From contig OX595986.1 in assembly GCA_951394045.1 (NCBI GenBank), positions 3,625,534-3,689,533 of the forward strand: DNA of 64,000 nucleotides, in the 5' to 3' direction. Made by a program: the position numbers and the translations under genes. The notes below the pieces were generated by a model. It was not told where the DNA came from, did no database searches, and was given only the letters and a program-made list of their open reading frames with translations. Shown one piece after another: positions 11,790 to 21,882 of this stretch; position 1 is the stretch's first letter; every line of letters starts with the position of its first letter. This DNA is from Nitzschia sp. DOCU1 (lineage: Eukaryota; Bacillariophyta; Bacillariophyceae; Bacillariales; Bacillariaceae).

Positions 11790-12105
11790 AATCCTCGCTT
11801 CTGAACCTTTCATAAACGTAGAATAATACTGGCACTCCATCCTACTGATGCATCGACTTAGTATCTCTCTAATAGTAGCTATGCACCGACGCCTTCGATG
11901 AACTACAAGTTGCTTCAAGGCATAGTTTAGATCCTCGTTAATTGGACATGTCTCAATGTTCTATGGAATTTACCCCAGATGCTTGAACGAAAACTGGTTC
12001 TATGAAGTAGTCTGCTGGCAGTTTGGAGCTCCTCGACCATAAATATTTGTGAACAAGGGCAATCCGACTACACCCATGTACCCGGTCTATCATCAAGAAC
12101 ATGTC
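11790..12105. other. short convergent intergenic region
   Basis: About 315 bp between the convergent stops of the ABC1 kinase and the first Popeye-like gene. Nothing beyond expected 3' UTRs is visible. Confidence 0.45.
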
Positions 12106-13308
12106 CTATTGAGGCCTCTCTACCTGGATTCGAGTACCATCCTTGCTATTCCAATCGACCAACCAGGAAATCCAACTCTCTGTCGGCCTGTCAACATCCC
12201 CGATGGTCAAGTTGACCACCTTGGCTACCACCGCAGCCGTTATAGCTCGGGTCAAGGCGGCTCGCAAGTCAGTTGACATTTCCATCAACTCCTCCATCGC
12301 CTCATGGGACCATTCCATAACTTGGCAGTCTTCATCTACTATAATTGTGTACATTGATACCCCTCGCCCGAGCCTCGCAGCGTTCTTGGTTTGATCGTCA
12401 TTATCGTGTCGTCGATGGAACCAATCCAGAAACGCCATTTCACCTATCCATGCGCCACTATCGCCCCCTTCTAGCTGATCCCCTCTCGTCTTTGGACCCG
12501 ACGATGCAGCTGTGAGCCGCTGACCAAGAATATGGGCATGCGTGGAACCCTTTACCACAAGAAATATTCGGTCAATGGTGTCCCCCTTGTGTATCAAAGT
12601 CTCGCCTTTCTTGAAGAGTTTCGTGGTTGCTTTACCCTCGACCCACATAAATTGAAGTGGCGTTACCCCATGATTCATGAAATAGTCCACAAATATTCGT
12701 TCTTGCTCTTCGGTCATGTGGACTTCAGCCGTTCGTTCATGAAAAATGTTCCTAATTTTGGTAGCGTTCACACTGGCAAACAGGGTTGACCACAGTACGC
12801 TGGGCCAAAGGATATTCGGCTGAGCCAGGTTATAGGCGGCAAACGTCAACTGACCTGTCATGGTCAGGGATCGAAGTTCCAAAATGTCCGACCGCGAAAA
12901 CCCCAGCAAGATGCAGACGGAACCGCAATTGAGCGCCAACACGGGAAGATTGGAGCGAAACCATTTCAGGAATTTCTTGGCAGTCGAGATTTTAACTGCA
13001 GGAACAACAATCGGCTTGGGCATGTCAAACGGCTTCACGGCTTCCGCTGACGCTTTGGCGGGGGCTGTAGTGGCACGCTTGGCAACTTGGGTTGAGGAGT
13101 CGCCCGCCCCCTTGGACATTTTATGTGGTGGTACCTTGACTCTCAAGTAATGGCCGTTTCGTACCACCTTGACGTACTTTGGCAAGAACTCCTTTCGGCG
13201 TCTCCTGTCGTGAACCCCATACCTTGGGACCTGCAGCGCTTCTCGCACCGATTTGGGAGCCCTACCTGCGTACCCGCGAAAGAGAAATTGTAACAATTTG
13301 ATTGTCAT
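12106..13308 (-). CDS. Popeye-like membrane protein with CNBD fold, paralogue 1
   Basis: Single exon, 400 residues. Layout: a conserved N-terminal motif (PKYVKVVRNGHYLRVKVPP), a variable Pro/Ala linker, two or three hydrophobic segments (around LPVLALNCGSVCILLGF and NILWPSVLWSTLFASVNATKI), the juxtamembrane motif FHERTAEVHMTEEQE, then a cyclic-nucleotide-binding-like beta-roll starting at LFKKGETLIHKGD. This matches Popeye-domain proteins (POPDC), where membrane helices precede a cNMP-binding domain and a similar 'L-Y-E-R/H-E-R' motif follows the last helix. The phosphate-cassette region reads GDSGAWIGEMAFLD. Two paralogues follow on the opposite strand. Binding of cAMP or cGMP is inferred from fold only, since the usual cassette Arg is not evident. 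Confidence 0.82.
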   Translation of the reverse strand: MTIKLLQFLFRGYAGRAPKSVREALQVPRYGVHDRRRRKEFLPKYVKVVRNGHYLRVKVPPHKMSKGAGDSSTQVAKRATTAPAKASAEAVKPFDMPKPIVVPAVKISTAKKFLKWFRSNLPVLALNCGSVCILLGFSRSDILELRSLTMTGQLTFAAYNLAQPNILWPSVLWSTLFASVNATKIRNIFHERTAEVHMTEEQERIFVDYFMNHGVTPLQFMWVEGKATTKLFKKGETLIHKGDTIDRIFLVVKGSTHAHILGQRLTAASSGPKTRGDQLEGGDSGAWIGEMAFLDWFHRRHDNDDQTKNAARLGRGVSMYTIIVDEDCQVMEWSHEAMEELMEMSTDLRAALTRAITAAVVAKVVNLTIGDVDRPTESWISWLVDWNSKDGTRIQVERPQ

Positions 13309-13899
13309 CTCGTCGTCGTGTTGTTTGGCGGAAGGTTGTTGCCCGTGTCAATCGTTCCCCCTCCATCCCAGAAATTGTCGTGGCTTTGCGCTTTCTGGTT
13401 TCTTCTCGTATGTCCTGAGCAGAAGCTGCTGGATTCAACCTCTTCGGGCACTACAGGTATCAATATGAAAAGGTCGCAAACCTCGCAAGGTTTGTGAAAA
13501 GTAAAGCAATGATGAAACACCGAGAAGTGACGGATATCGTATGTAGCATCCATCTCTGCGCGCGGCTGGTGGTGGCAGACCATACCAAAAGGGACATTCG
13601 CCGGCTGCTTCTATCCGCCAATTAAAATGTGTTGTTATCCAAATGTGGGTTCGCCATTGACACGATCGATCAAATCCATTTTTGGAAGCGCAAGATAGAT
13701 GACGTGGTCCAAAGTAGTAGTCCAACGAGTCAGTGACGAATGAGGCGAAAATTTGCCCTTCACTCTTTTCGCTTGCTTCCATCTGCTTTCTGAACATTCG
13801 CGAAGACCTCATTCTCATCATGCCTTCTCTCCTCTGTCCCATTTTATCGTCGCCCCTTTCTTTGTCATCACAGCTGTGTAACCATCGGGAGGAGAAACC
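13309..13899. other. divergent promoter between Popeye-like paralogues 1 and 2
   Basis: About 590 bp separating divergent start codons of two paralogues, so probably a shared regulatory region. A long minus-strand frame crossing 13435-14199 is antisense to paralogue 2 and has no domain resemblance. Confidence 0.5.
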
Positions 13900-15111
13900 A
13901 TGGCGTCGAATCCAATTCATCAGCTCTTTCATGGGCCGCCCAAGGTGCCGCGTTCTGTAAGAGACATCCTTCAAATTCAAGGCAATCTGCCTTCTTATGT
14001 CCCTAAACGGGGCCGTGCGAGACGCCAGGCGCCCAAATATGTCAAAGGTGTGTCGAATGGAAACTATTTCAGGATCAAGATTCCACCGAAAAAGGCGATT
14101 CTTCCAGATGTACCCAGACTGCCGCCGACCAATCCCATGCCCAAGCCATTGTCGACGCCACCGAAACCCATGACGGCATCGTCGATCTCCCCCATTCAAT
14201 TTGAGAGTTACCCGAAACGACTATGGGGTTGGCTCAAGTCAAACCGAGCTGTGTTGGTTTTGAACTTTGGATCCTTCTGTACCCTGGCAGGCTTTATGCG
14301 ATCAGATGTTCTTGAGCTTCGATCGCTCGCATTGACGGGTAACGTCATGTTCATATTTTATGTACTGCAGCAAAATCCTATTTTGTGGCCGAGTATCGGG
14401 TGGTCGGGTCTCTTTGCCTCGGTGAATTCTTGGAAAATTATGCAGATTCTTCACGAACGAAATGCAGAAGTTCACATGACGGAATCTCAGCAACAACTAT
14501 TTGTTTCACATTTCATGAGCCACGGAGTGACCCCGAAACAATACGAACGTATCCTGAAAAAAGCAAAGAAGATCAAATTTAAGAAAGGAGAAATCATAGT
14601 CCGATCTGGAGAAAAGCTTGAAAAAGTATACTTGGTTGGCGAGGGTTCAACTCGCGCCTTGCTTTTGGGGCGCTTCGTGACAGCGGCGTCCACAAATGCT
14701 GATACCAGAGGCGATCAAAAGGCAGGAGGCGACAGTGGTGCTTGGATTGGCGAAATGGCGTTCTTAGATCGTCTTTGGGAACTGGAGCAAGGAAAGACTC
14801 CAGAATCTGCCAAGAAAGTCGCAGAGGCTGCGATTTATACCATTGTTGCAGACGAAGATTGCACAATTTTCAGCTGGACCCACGAAGACATGGCTGAATT
14901 ATTTGGAAGCTCGACAGATCTTCGCAGTGCACTTACACGTGCCATGACTTCTGCTCTTGTTGGGAAGGTTGTGAATCTCACTATCAGTCGAACATATCAC
15001 CAGGGAACGCCTCGATGGGTCAACTGGCTTTCTGACTGGAGAACCAATGACGGCGCCAAGATTAACCTTCGGAGCGAATCCACTCCCCGCCTGGCAGAGG
15101 ACAGGCCCTAA
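13900..15111 (+). CDS. Popeye-like membrane protein with CNBD fold, paralogue 2
   Basis: Single exon, 403 residues, with the same architecture as paralogue 1: N-terminal PKYVKGVSNGNYFRIKIPP, hydrophobic segments around AVLVLNFGSFCTLAGF and NPILWPSIGWSGLFASV, the juxtamembrane motif LHERNAEVHMTESQQ, and a CNBD beta-roll (KFKKGEIIVRSGEKLEKVYL, GGDSGAWIGEMAFLDRL, YTIVADEDCTIFSWTHEDM). The helix after the roll ends in STDLRSALTRAMTSALVGKV, a motif kept in all three copies. Between GEM and the next strand, about 20 charged residues replace the short loop that normally carries the phosphate-binding Arg. It has no introns, whereas paralogue 3 has two. A role in membrane-linked cNMP sensing is inferred. 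Confidence 0.83.
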   Translation: MASNPIHQLFHGPPKVPRSVRDILQIQGNLPSYVPKRGRARRQAPKYVKGVSNGNYFRIKIPPKKAILPDVPRLPPTNPMPKPLSTPPKPMTASSISPIQFESYPKRLWGWLKSNRAVLVLNFGSFCTLAGFMRSDVLELRSLALTGNVMFIFYVLQQNPILWPSIGWSGLFASVNSWKIMQILHERNAEVHMTESQQQLFVSHFMSHGVTPKQYERILKKAKKIKFKKGEIIVRSGEKLEKVYLVGEGSTRALLLGRFVTAASTNADTRGDQKAGGDSGAWIGEMAFLDRLWELEQGKTPESAKKVAEAAIYTIVADEDCTIFSWTHEDMAELFGSSTDLRSALTRAMTSALVGKVVNLTISRTYHQGTPRWVNWLSDWRTNDGAKINLRSESTPRLAEDRP

Positions 15112-15529
15112 AGTACTAGCTTGGTCCTTTTGAATGCATGATTTTTGTTGTCGTAGCCTCTGGTCGGTTTCGCTCTAGGGTCAACTACTAGCTAGACACA
15201 GGTGAGCTCTGATTCATTCGGCAGAGCCAACCTGCTTGTGGCTTTACTGCTTGAGCACGGCGCCAAGATCCGGTCAAGGTAGTCAAACTTCAACGAGTCT
15301 CATTCATGACGTCGCATTCCGCCAGCCACAACGGCGCGTTTTCCTCTCTTTTTTGTTCGTTTTTATCACTGGGTTTTGCTCCACCATGGCCGTCGCCGAT
15401 GTGCACAGATTGATTCTACCGGTAGCACTTGGCTTGCTTAACGAAATAGAAAAAACTTTTAGAAGATTGAGCGAGTTCCTTTGACGAAATTTTACACTCA
15501 GCGAGAAACGGTGGCGGCAACATTGAAAA
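15112..15529. other. intergenic region between Popeye-like paralogues 2 and 3
   Basis: About 420 bp. Holds both palindrome types that recur in this window: CTAGCTAG at 15188-15195 and CTACCGGTAG at 15416-15425. No coding frame supported. Confidence 0.5.
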
Positions 15530-17055
15530 ATGAGACACAAAGTTATTGAGGCATTGGTCGAACGAAGTCTTCATGGTCCATATGCGATTAGGCAACTCCT
15601 CAAGGGCGGTCACCCCAACAATAAAAAACGATTTCAACTACGTAATCAGCCAAAATTTATCAAGGGTATTTACAATGGACAATACTTTCGAGTTAAATTG
15701 CCTCAAAAGTACGGTTTTCCGCAACTGCCTTCCTTTCCATCGATTCTGCCAGTTCCGAGATCGATACAAGGAGTGTTGAGCGAATCTCGCAAACTTTCGC
15801 TCGAGGCTCTCTTTCCACTTGCCGGCCCGGGAGGAAGTCTTCTTCGACGATTCTTGGAGTGGAGCGCAATCAACTGGCCTACCTTGTTGCTCAATTTTGG
15901 GTCAATATGTACTTTGCTGGCGTTTACGCGGTCAGATGTTTTGGAGCTTCGGTCGTTGTCGGCGACTGGATCAATAAGCAACGCCATATATCGATATACT
16001 CAAAAGCCAATTCTTTGGATCACTGTGGCTTGGCCCTGTCTTTTTGCGACTGTGAACGGTTTCAAAATTATGGAGATCTTGCATGAAAGGAATGCTGAGG
16101 TTCATATGGACGACCACCAAGAGAAGATATACGTGGAACATTTTCTCCAACATGGTGTTACCCCAAAGGTAGGTTTGCTTAGATGTTGGACTTGACGAGT
16201 CTCAGCTTTTTGGATACTGACACTCTATACTCTCCGGTCACGTAGCAATTTCAACGCATCGAAAGAGCTGCCGAAGTTATTACCTTTGAGCAAGGGGAAG
16301 CCATTATACGGAAAGGTTCCACGCTCAATCACATCTATCTTGTCGTTGATGGATCAACTCAGGCACATATCCGGGGGCGTCATCTCACGGCACAATCATC
16401 GTCTGCTAATGCAAAGATGAAGCTAGGTGGAGACAGTGGTGCATGGGTTGGAGAGATGATGTTCCTAGACCGACTGGGCGAGAAGGAACGACTGAAGAAT
16501 GCCCCACCGCCGCCGAAGAAAATGGAACTACAAAAGCAGGACGATGATGTAGAACCAGCACACGAAAAGTCCCACGAAGTGCCAAAAGCCGCAGATGATT
16601 CTGAGACAGCAGCCCAACTTCCAAAGGAAAAAGTGGAGCCCCCTCCTCCACAATCAAAGTCTGCCACGGTTCTCTACACTGTACTTGCCAAAGAGAAATG
16701 CATGGTGTGGAAGTGGTCGTTTGAAGATATGGAGGCGCTGATGTCAAGTTCTCCTGTAAGTATCTTCATATTTGTACGATGTGTAGTATGGACTTTCTTG
16801 TTTCTCACTTGTTCTTTGTTTCTTGACTTTTCCAAGGACCTTCGCGGTGCGCTTACACGTGCAATGACATCGTCAATTGTCGGAAAAGTTATCAACATGA
16901 CGTTGAGTCGAACAAACGCAATGCCACATTGGTCAATCTGGCTGGGCGATTGGGTTCGAGATGATGGGGCGAAGGTGGAAGTAAGGAGAATCCAGACGTT
17001 GCCAGAGGACCGGGAAAACGAAACAGAAAGAGAACTCGAGCAGATACTACAATAG
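15530..17055 (+). CDS. Popeye-like membrane protein with CNBD fold, paralogue 3
   Basis: Exons 15530-16168, 16246-16755 and 16837-17055 give 455 residues; both introns (77 and 81 bp) are phase 0 and fall inside the CNBD-like part. N-terminal motif PKFIKGIYNGQYFRVKLP, hydrophobic segments around WPTLLLNFGSICTLLAF and PILWITVAWPCLFATV, then ILHERNAEVHMDDHQE, the beta-roll and GGDSGAWVGEMMFLDRL. It differs from its paralogues by a roughly 60-residue insertion rich in Pro, Lys and Glu (starting KNAPPPPKKMELQKQDDD) directly after the GEM motif. Order after the insert is conserved (LYTVLAKEKCMVWKWSFEDM, DLRGALTRAMTSSIVGKV). It is tandem with paralogue 2, 418 bp downstream, consistent with local duplication. 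Confidence 0.83.
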
Positions 17056-17541
17056 ATGAGGAGCACCGTGTTTCTACATACCCGGCCCCCAACGAAGTGG
17101 GAACTTGAGTGCATTGCGCTGTCGACGACATCCAAGTGCTCCCGTACCACAAAAGTTCTTCGTTTGTGCCTTTTTGGACACTGAATAACGAAATAATGAG
17201 AAGGTGAAAACCATTATCATAATGATAATCTACTGCAACGTTGCAACGTTAACTATTGCGCATTCTTACTTTTGGCACATAGCGGCATTTAGATTCATAG
17301 AAGTCGTTCTATTCGACTGGGTCTTCGAACGTTAACGAGATTTGATGCCATAAAATGCCACGTCACGACCTATTTGGACAGATCACGCAGAGATCTCGAG
17401 ACACAACAAACGTCATCGACCGATCGACACTGATGCTCTTCGTTGACTTGGGCGGCGATGGTAAAAATGATGATCGATGGGAAAAGATCTCAGATCAGAC
17501 AAAGACTTTGCAGCTAGTTCACTTTCGCATACAACTTTAAA
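17056..17541. other. intergenic region upstream of the DUF1499 gene
   Basis: About 490 bp. Contains a hairpin and a short direct repeat described separately. A frame at 17355-17540 has no family resemblance and is likely 5' leader of the next gene. Confidence 0.45.
17213..17250. repeat. inverted repeat followed by an 8-bp direct repeat
   Basis: ATTATCAT and ATGATAAT are perfect complementary 8-bp arms around one base (17213-17229). They are followed by two copies of GCAACGTT (17235-17242 and 17243-17250). The pair lies about 290 bp before the DUF1499 start codon. It could be a regulatory site of that gene or a 3'-end element of the preceding gene; function is not known. Confidence 0.4.
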
Positions 17542-18096
17542 ATGAAGTTCCCTATTGCTTTGCTTGCCCTCTTTGCCGCATCCGCCGAAGCATACTCACC
17601 GTCGCCAATCGGCCGAAGGGAGGTGTTCCAATCGATTGTCAGCGCTGGAGCCGCGGCTGTCCTTGCGAGTCCATCCGTTGCCAACGCCTTGGGGGCTTGT
17701 TCGGTCAAGTCGCACTGCATTCGTACCGATTGGACGCCACCTCCTGGAACATCCAAGGATACCATTATCGCGACGTTGAAAAAGACATTGGATGCCTACC
17801 CCCAGGCTGGTCAACAATCCGTGGATCTTGGAGGGTGGACGGTTGTGGACGACCTTTCTGACGGCTACGGTCGAGTAGAATTCAAAAGTGGAATCGGAAA
17901 CTTCGCCAAGTTTCTCAACGGAGGAAAGCCCTTTGTTGACGACCTGGATTTTGAGATTGCCGATACTGGCGTAGTTGCAGTGAAGTCGTCCTCTCGTGTG
18001 GGTGATTCAGATTTCGGCGTTAACCAAAAGCGCTTGAATTTCTTTGCAGCGAAACTTCGGGAAGAAGGGTGGAATGTTCCTGATCCAACCTACTAA
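17542..18096 (+). CDS. DUF1499 protein, probably in the thylakoid lumen
   Basis: Single exon, 184 residues. Targeting looks tripartite: a signal peptide (1-17), a plastid-type cleavage zone SAEAYSP with an aromatic residue, then a twin-arginine lumen signal with RR at 25-26, a hydrophobic core (SIVSAGAAAVLASPSV) and cleavage after VANA at 49. The mature part (about 135 residues) carries DUF1499 hallmarks: an early Cys-containing stretch (CSVKSHCIRTDW), a central VEFKSG segment, the FVDDLDFEI strand, VKSSSRVGDSDFGVNQKR, the family's most conserved block, and a final helix LNFFAAKLREEGW. The function of DUF1499 is not established. The thylakoid assignment rests on the visible targeting signals. 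Confidence 0.85.
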   Translation: MKFPIALLALFAASAEAYSPSPIGRREVFQSIVSAGAAAVLASPSVANALGACSVKSHCIRTDWTPPPGTSKDTIIATLKKTLDAYPQAGQQSVDLGGWTVVDDLSDGYGRVEFKSGIGNFAKFLNGGKPFVDDLDFEIADTGVVAVKSSSRVGDSDFGVNQKRLNFFAAKLREEGWNVPDPTY

Positions 18097-18741
18097 GTCC
18101 GGGACAGGAGGATGCTTTCGGTTGATAGTAACTTCGTTTTTTGCATCAGATGTTTGTTCTATTCTAGCAACCCTTAATCGCAAGACCCCGAAATGGAGGA
18201 TGCATGAGACGCTTTATTCGTAACTTTAACCAAGAGAATGCAATCTAGCACTCTCTGAAGCTAAATTTTCATCCATGACGAGCCACCGCGGTCAAACAGG
18301 AAAAGCCTGATCTGCTAGCCGTGGGGATCTTAAACATCTGTAGCCTTCACTCCTTCTTGTCGCCATCGCCTCCCAGATAAGAGAGGCATCAGCATCAAAA
18401 CGTTCCATTGGGAATGCAATGCTGGCTTGTTGGCCCTAAAGTATTCCTTGCGCAACGGTGACCTACTTCCAAGATCGGCGGCATTCTCTGCTAATCCTCG
18501 GGAGAATAAGAATTGATTTGAGTCGCGATCGGGACTCCTTTCACGAATCGGCCTTTTCTTATTGCATCGGCGCGCGTCGTCGTGTACATTCAGTAATGGC
18601 ATGCACGTTGAAGCGGTCTCAGCGGGAAACTCGGCGATGCAGATCGGCGACGCATGAGATTTTCTCTACAGAACAAAACACAAAACAAGATCTAAGTTCT
18701 GCCGGAGAAGACCCTTGTGATACATCCCAAAACAATTGACC
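18097..18741. other. intergenic region
   Basis: About 640 bp between two plus-strand genes. Short frames on both strands show no conserved motif. Nothing else noticed. Confidence 0.45.
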
Positions 18742-21255
18742 ATGGACTTCCAAACCCAGAAGTTCCTGCAGGAACACAGTGATTTCGTGTTGAAGTTGAA
18801 AATAAAGGCTGCCGATGGTAAGTAAAGAGGATTTGAAGATGCGGAATTCTCTCCTGCGGGGCTTGAAACGATTGACACCTTCAGACCCACCCGAATTGAA
18901 ATCGTTGAATTATTAACACGCAAACTAACATTTTGAAAACACCTTATCCTGACAGGTTCTAGCCAGGTCCGTCGTGTTCTCCTTCCTCGAATTGTTCATC
19001 CCACTCGCGGCGTGAGCTACGACGAGCTCGTAGGTCTATGTGTTACATTCACCTTTCCGGAGAGTTCACCCGAGAACTACATGGTTTCTCTGACTTATTT
19101 CGACGTGGATGAAGACACTATAACAATCGCCTCTACCGAAGAGCTTATTGATGCTATTCAACAATTCGCGGAGAAAAAGGTGCTGCGTATTACGACTGAG
19201 GTGAAGCCAAAAGCGGCCACAGCGAAATCTACGGCTCCTCCCGCGGCGGCGGGGACTGCGACTACTAGTGGAGGTACTGATCGTGGAACTTCCACCCGTG
19301 AGGAAGCACCCATTGCCAGCCCTCAGATTAAGAACGTACTTGAATCGTTTGTTGGTATTTTATCAACGGCCGTTTCGCACTTGCAAGAGGGCTTGGCTTC
19401 TCCCGAAGGTAACATTGCCCCTGCTCGAGGTGCTACCGTAACCATTACCCGTGAAGAGCCTGCAGCCCATCCTAGCGAAGCGGCTACTTCGGCGGCGACT
19501 GGTACCAGTGGCGAAGACGTACCACCTGCTGTCGCTCCAGAGAACAATAATGATGAAGAAGCCGAGGAAGAACCTCAGCCTTTCATCCACGGGCGCCACA
19601 CCTGTGACTCTTGTCTAGTTACTCCTATTGTCGGAAAGCGCTTCCATGCCATTAATCTTCCTGACTATGACCTGTGTGAGAAATGTCACTCGAACTATAC
19701 AGGCAAGGAAGTCAAATTTGAGTCGGTAGAGCTCGATCGAGACCGCGCTTTCCAAACGCGTTGGCTGCGACGCCGGGAAAAGATCCAGCGCTTTGAAGCA
19801 AAGCGAGCGGAATTGGCCAACCGTGCAGGCCGTCGTTTCGGAAAGGGACCGCCTGGTCGCTTTGCTAGACCAGGAACTGATCCAGCTGGCCGTCGGTGCG
19901 GAGGGCGACCGGGTGCTGGAGGCCCTCCATGCCCTCCACCGGGTCCGCACGACCCCGTTCACGGACCGCCACCTTTCCATGGTTTTAACCCCGATGGTCC
20001 CCCGCATCACATTCACGGTCCGCCGCCTTGCCCTGGTATGATGCACCATGGTCCGCATCACCCGCCCCACCCACACCACGGTCCCCCTCCCCCATTCGCG
20101 CCCCCGCACGGGCCACCTCATTGGGCTCACGTAGGACCTTATGAGATGTTTGGCGGCGACTTCATGCGTGACAGTCCGCCCTCCCAGCCTTACTCTAGCG
20201 ACAGGACCAGCGAGTTCGACAACGCGCTGAAGGAAGCGATCCGTCGCAGTCTGCGGGATATCGCCCCCGAGGAGGCTGAACTGTTTGGAGAGAAGAAGTC
20301 ATCGGTACCGGACGCCTCTCTTTCCTCGGCAGCGGCTGCCCCAACTCCTGCCGAGGAGAAGGTGGTCAAATATGTCCCTACTGACGACTCGGATAACAGC
20401 GTAAAGGACGAGCCCGATATCGTCGTTGAGCCCGATGAAGGCGATGAAGCTGGCATGAACGCCGAAGAAACCAAGGCCATGGAGGAAGCCATGGAGACCG
20501 CCTCTGTGGACTCGGAGAAGCTAGTTGCCGAAGAAGAAGAAGACCAGAAGCCTGCTGCTGTGACTGTCACCCATGAGACGAGTAACAACTCCAAGGATGA
20601 ATCCTTTCACTCGGAAGCTTTGGGCAGTGGTGATGTCGCGGAGGCCGTGGGTCAAACACTTGATCTGGTGGCTAATATGATCAGTGACATGCTGTACGAA
20701 GCGGAAAAAACTACCACGGTGAAGCCAACTCCAAAAAAGCAGTCTGAGACGGAATCTGAAGCAGATGCTGATTTGGCAAAGGAGGGAAGCTCGGATGCCT
20801 CTCCCGGTGCTGTAATTTTGGAACAGATCCCTTCTTCTGCGAAGGAAAATGCAAAGTTCGACGATGCCAGCGAAGAGAACGAATGGCACGTGGTCGGCCA
20901 AGACGTCGAGGGTGGCATGTTGGACGGAGACGAAGAAATCGCTCGCGCTGCCGAAATGTTGGGTTCGGCTTTGTTCAATAGCGACATGAAGGGCTCCACC
21001 GCTGAGTCTCACGGTAATGTGTCCAATTTGTCGGACTCTTTTAGCGTTCCAAGCACTGTAGCTTCGATCTCCGTTGGGCCTACTCAGCGTGCCCGTTGGT
21101 CGGTTCAGCTCTCCAAGCTTCGAGAGCTTGGATTCGATGATGAATCCCAATGCGTCGAGATCCTGGAGCGTCTTCAAGCTGCCAACATCGGTGTGGAATC
21201 CGAGGATGATGTCTCGGTCACTCAGGTTGTAAACATCATTTTGGAGCAGAAGTAA
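18742..21255 (+). CDS. p62/SQSTM1-NBR1-type selective autophagy receptor
   Basis: Exon 1 is 18742-18817 and exon 2 is 18956-21255, giving 791 residues; the intron is 138 bp. Domain order: an N-terminal PB1 domain (about 10-105) with a basic cluster (QVRRVLLPR) and the acidic OPCA segment YFDVDEDTITIASTEEL; a ZZ zinc finger (about 238-285) starting HTCDSCLVTPIVGKRF with YDLCEKCHSNY; a Gly/Pro/His-rich stretch; long acidic low-complexity parts; a candidate LC3-interacting region WHVV at 669-672 preceded by SEENE; and a C-terminal UBA-like domain (about 740-791). PB1-ZZ-LIR-UBA is the order of p62, which polymerises through PB1, binds ubiquitin through UBA and Atg8 through the LIR. NBR1's FW domain is not visible. 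The short first exon is needed to complete PB1. Confidence 0.85.
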
Positions 21256-21882
21256 CGGAAAGTTGGTTGTTGCGATGGAAGCGGCAGTGCATGGTGTTGG
21301 TGGTCTCCGCTCTATCAGAGTGATACGCGAGGCTCCAGTGCTGTAGTGCTCGCTACCGGTAGATATTTAAAATATAGGACTTGCAGTTGTGTGCGGCCAC
21401 AAAGTTATGTTTTTTTCTACGGTAGCTCTCTGTTATCTATTAGGATCTTGGCAAACCAAAAATGTGATCAGTCGTCGTCGCGAACAATAAGAAGTTCATC
21501 ATCAAGCACAGCTGGGACATATTTCTGAGTCGTGCTCGGGACCCGCATGTAATTGCTTCAACTTTGTGTAAGTGATGTACGTATAATACCGACGTATACC
21601 AGTACACAGCAACGCCTGGATGGATTCGCTTTTATACGCCCATCATACCGGGTATTTTTTATGTTGCCATTCTTGTTGAACAACGATGGCCCTTCATGCA
21701 ATCATTTTACTATGCGACCTCATGGATTTGAAACGTGCCGAGGGGACATGATGGCTGTACATGGTGGTCGCACCACCCTTGTGTCACGAAGCAATGTAAA
21801 AAATGCGAAGCGAAGTCCTCTTTCCATGCAAGAAACGCCGATTGTCCTTGCTTTTATGTAAAATTAAACCATATATCTTACC
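21256..21882. other. intergenic region
   Basis: About 630 bp between two plus-strand genes. Contains CTACCGGTAG at 21353-21362. A frame at 21553-21861 has no family resemblance. Only the last few tens of bases before 21883 resemble the leader of copy 1, so the duplication ends near here. Confidence 0.45.

Noticed and set aside
13435..14199. 254-codon minus-strand open frame
   Set aside because: It lies antisense to the start of Popeye-like paralogue 2, is Arg/His/Cys-rich, and has no domain. It is a shadow of that gene and the leader.
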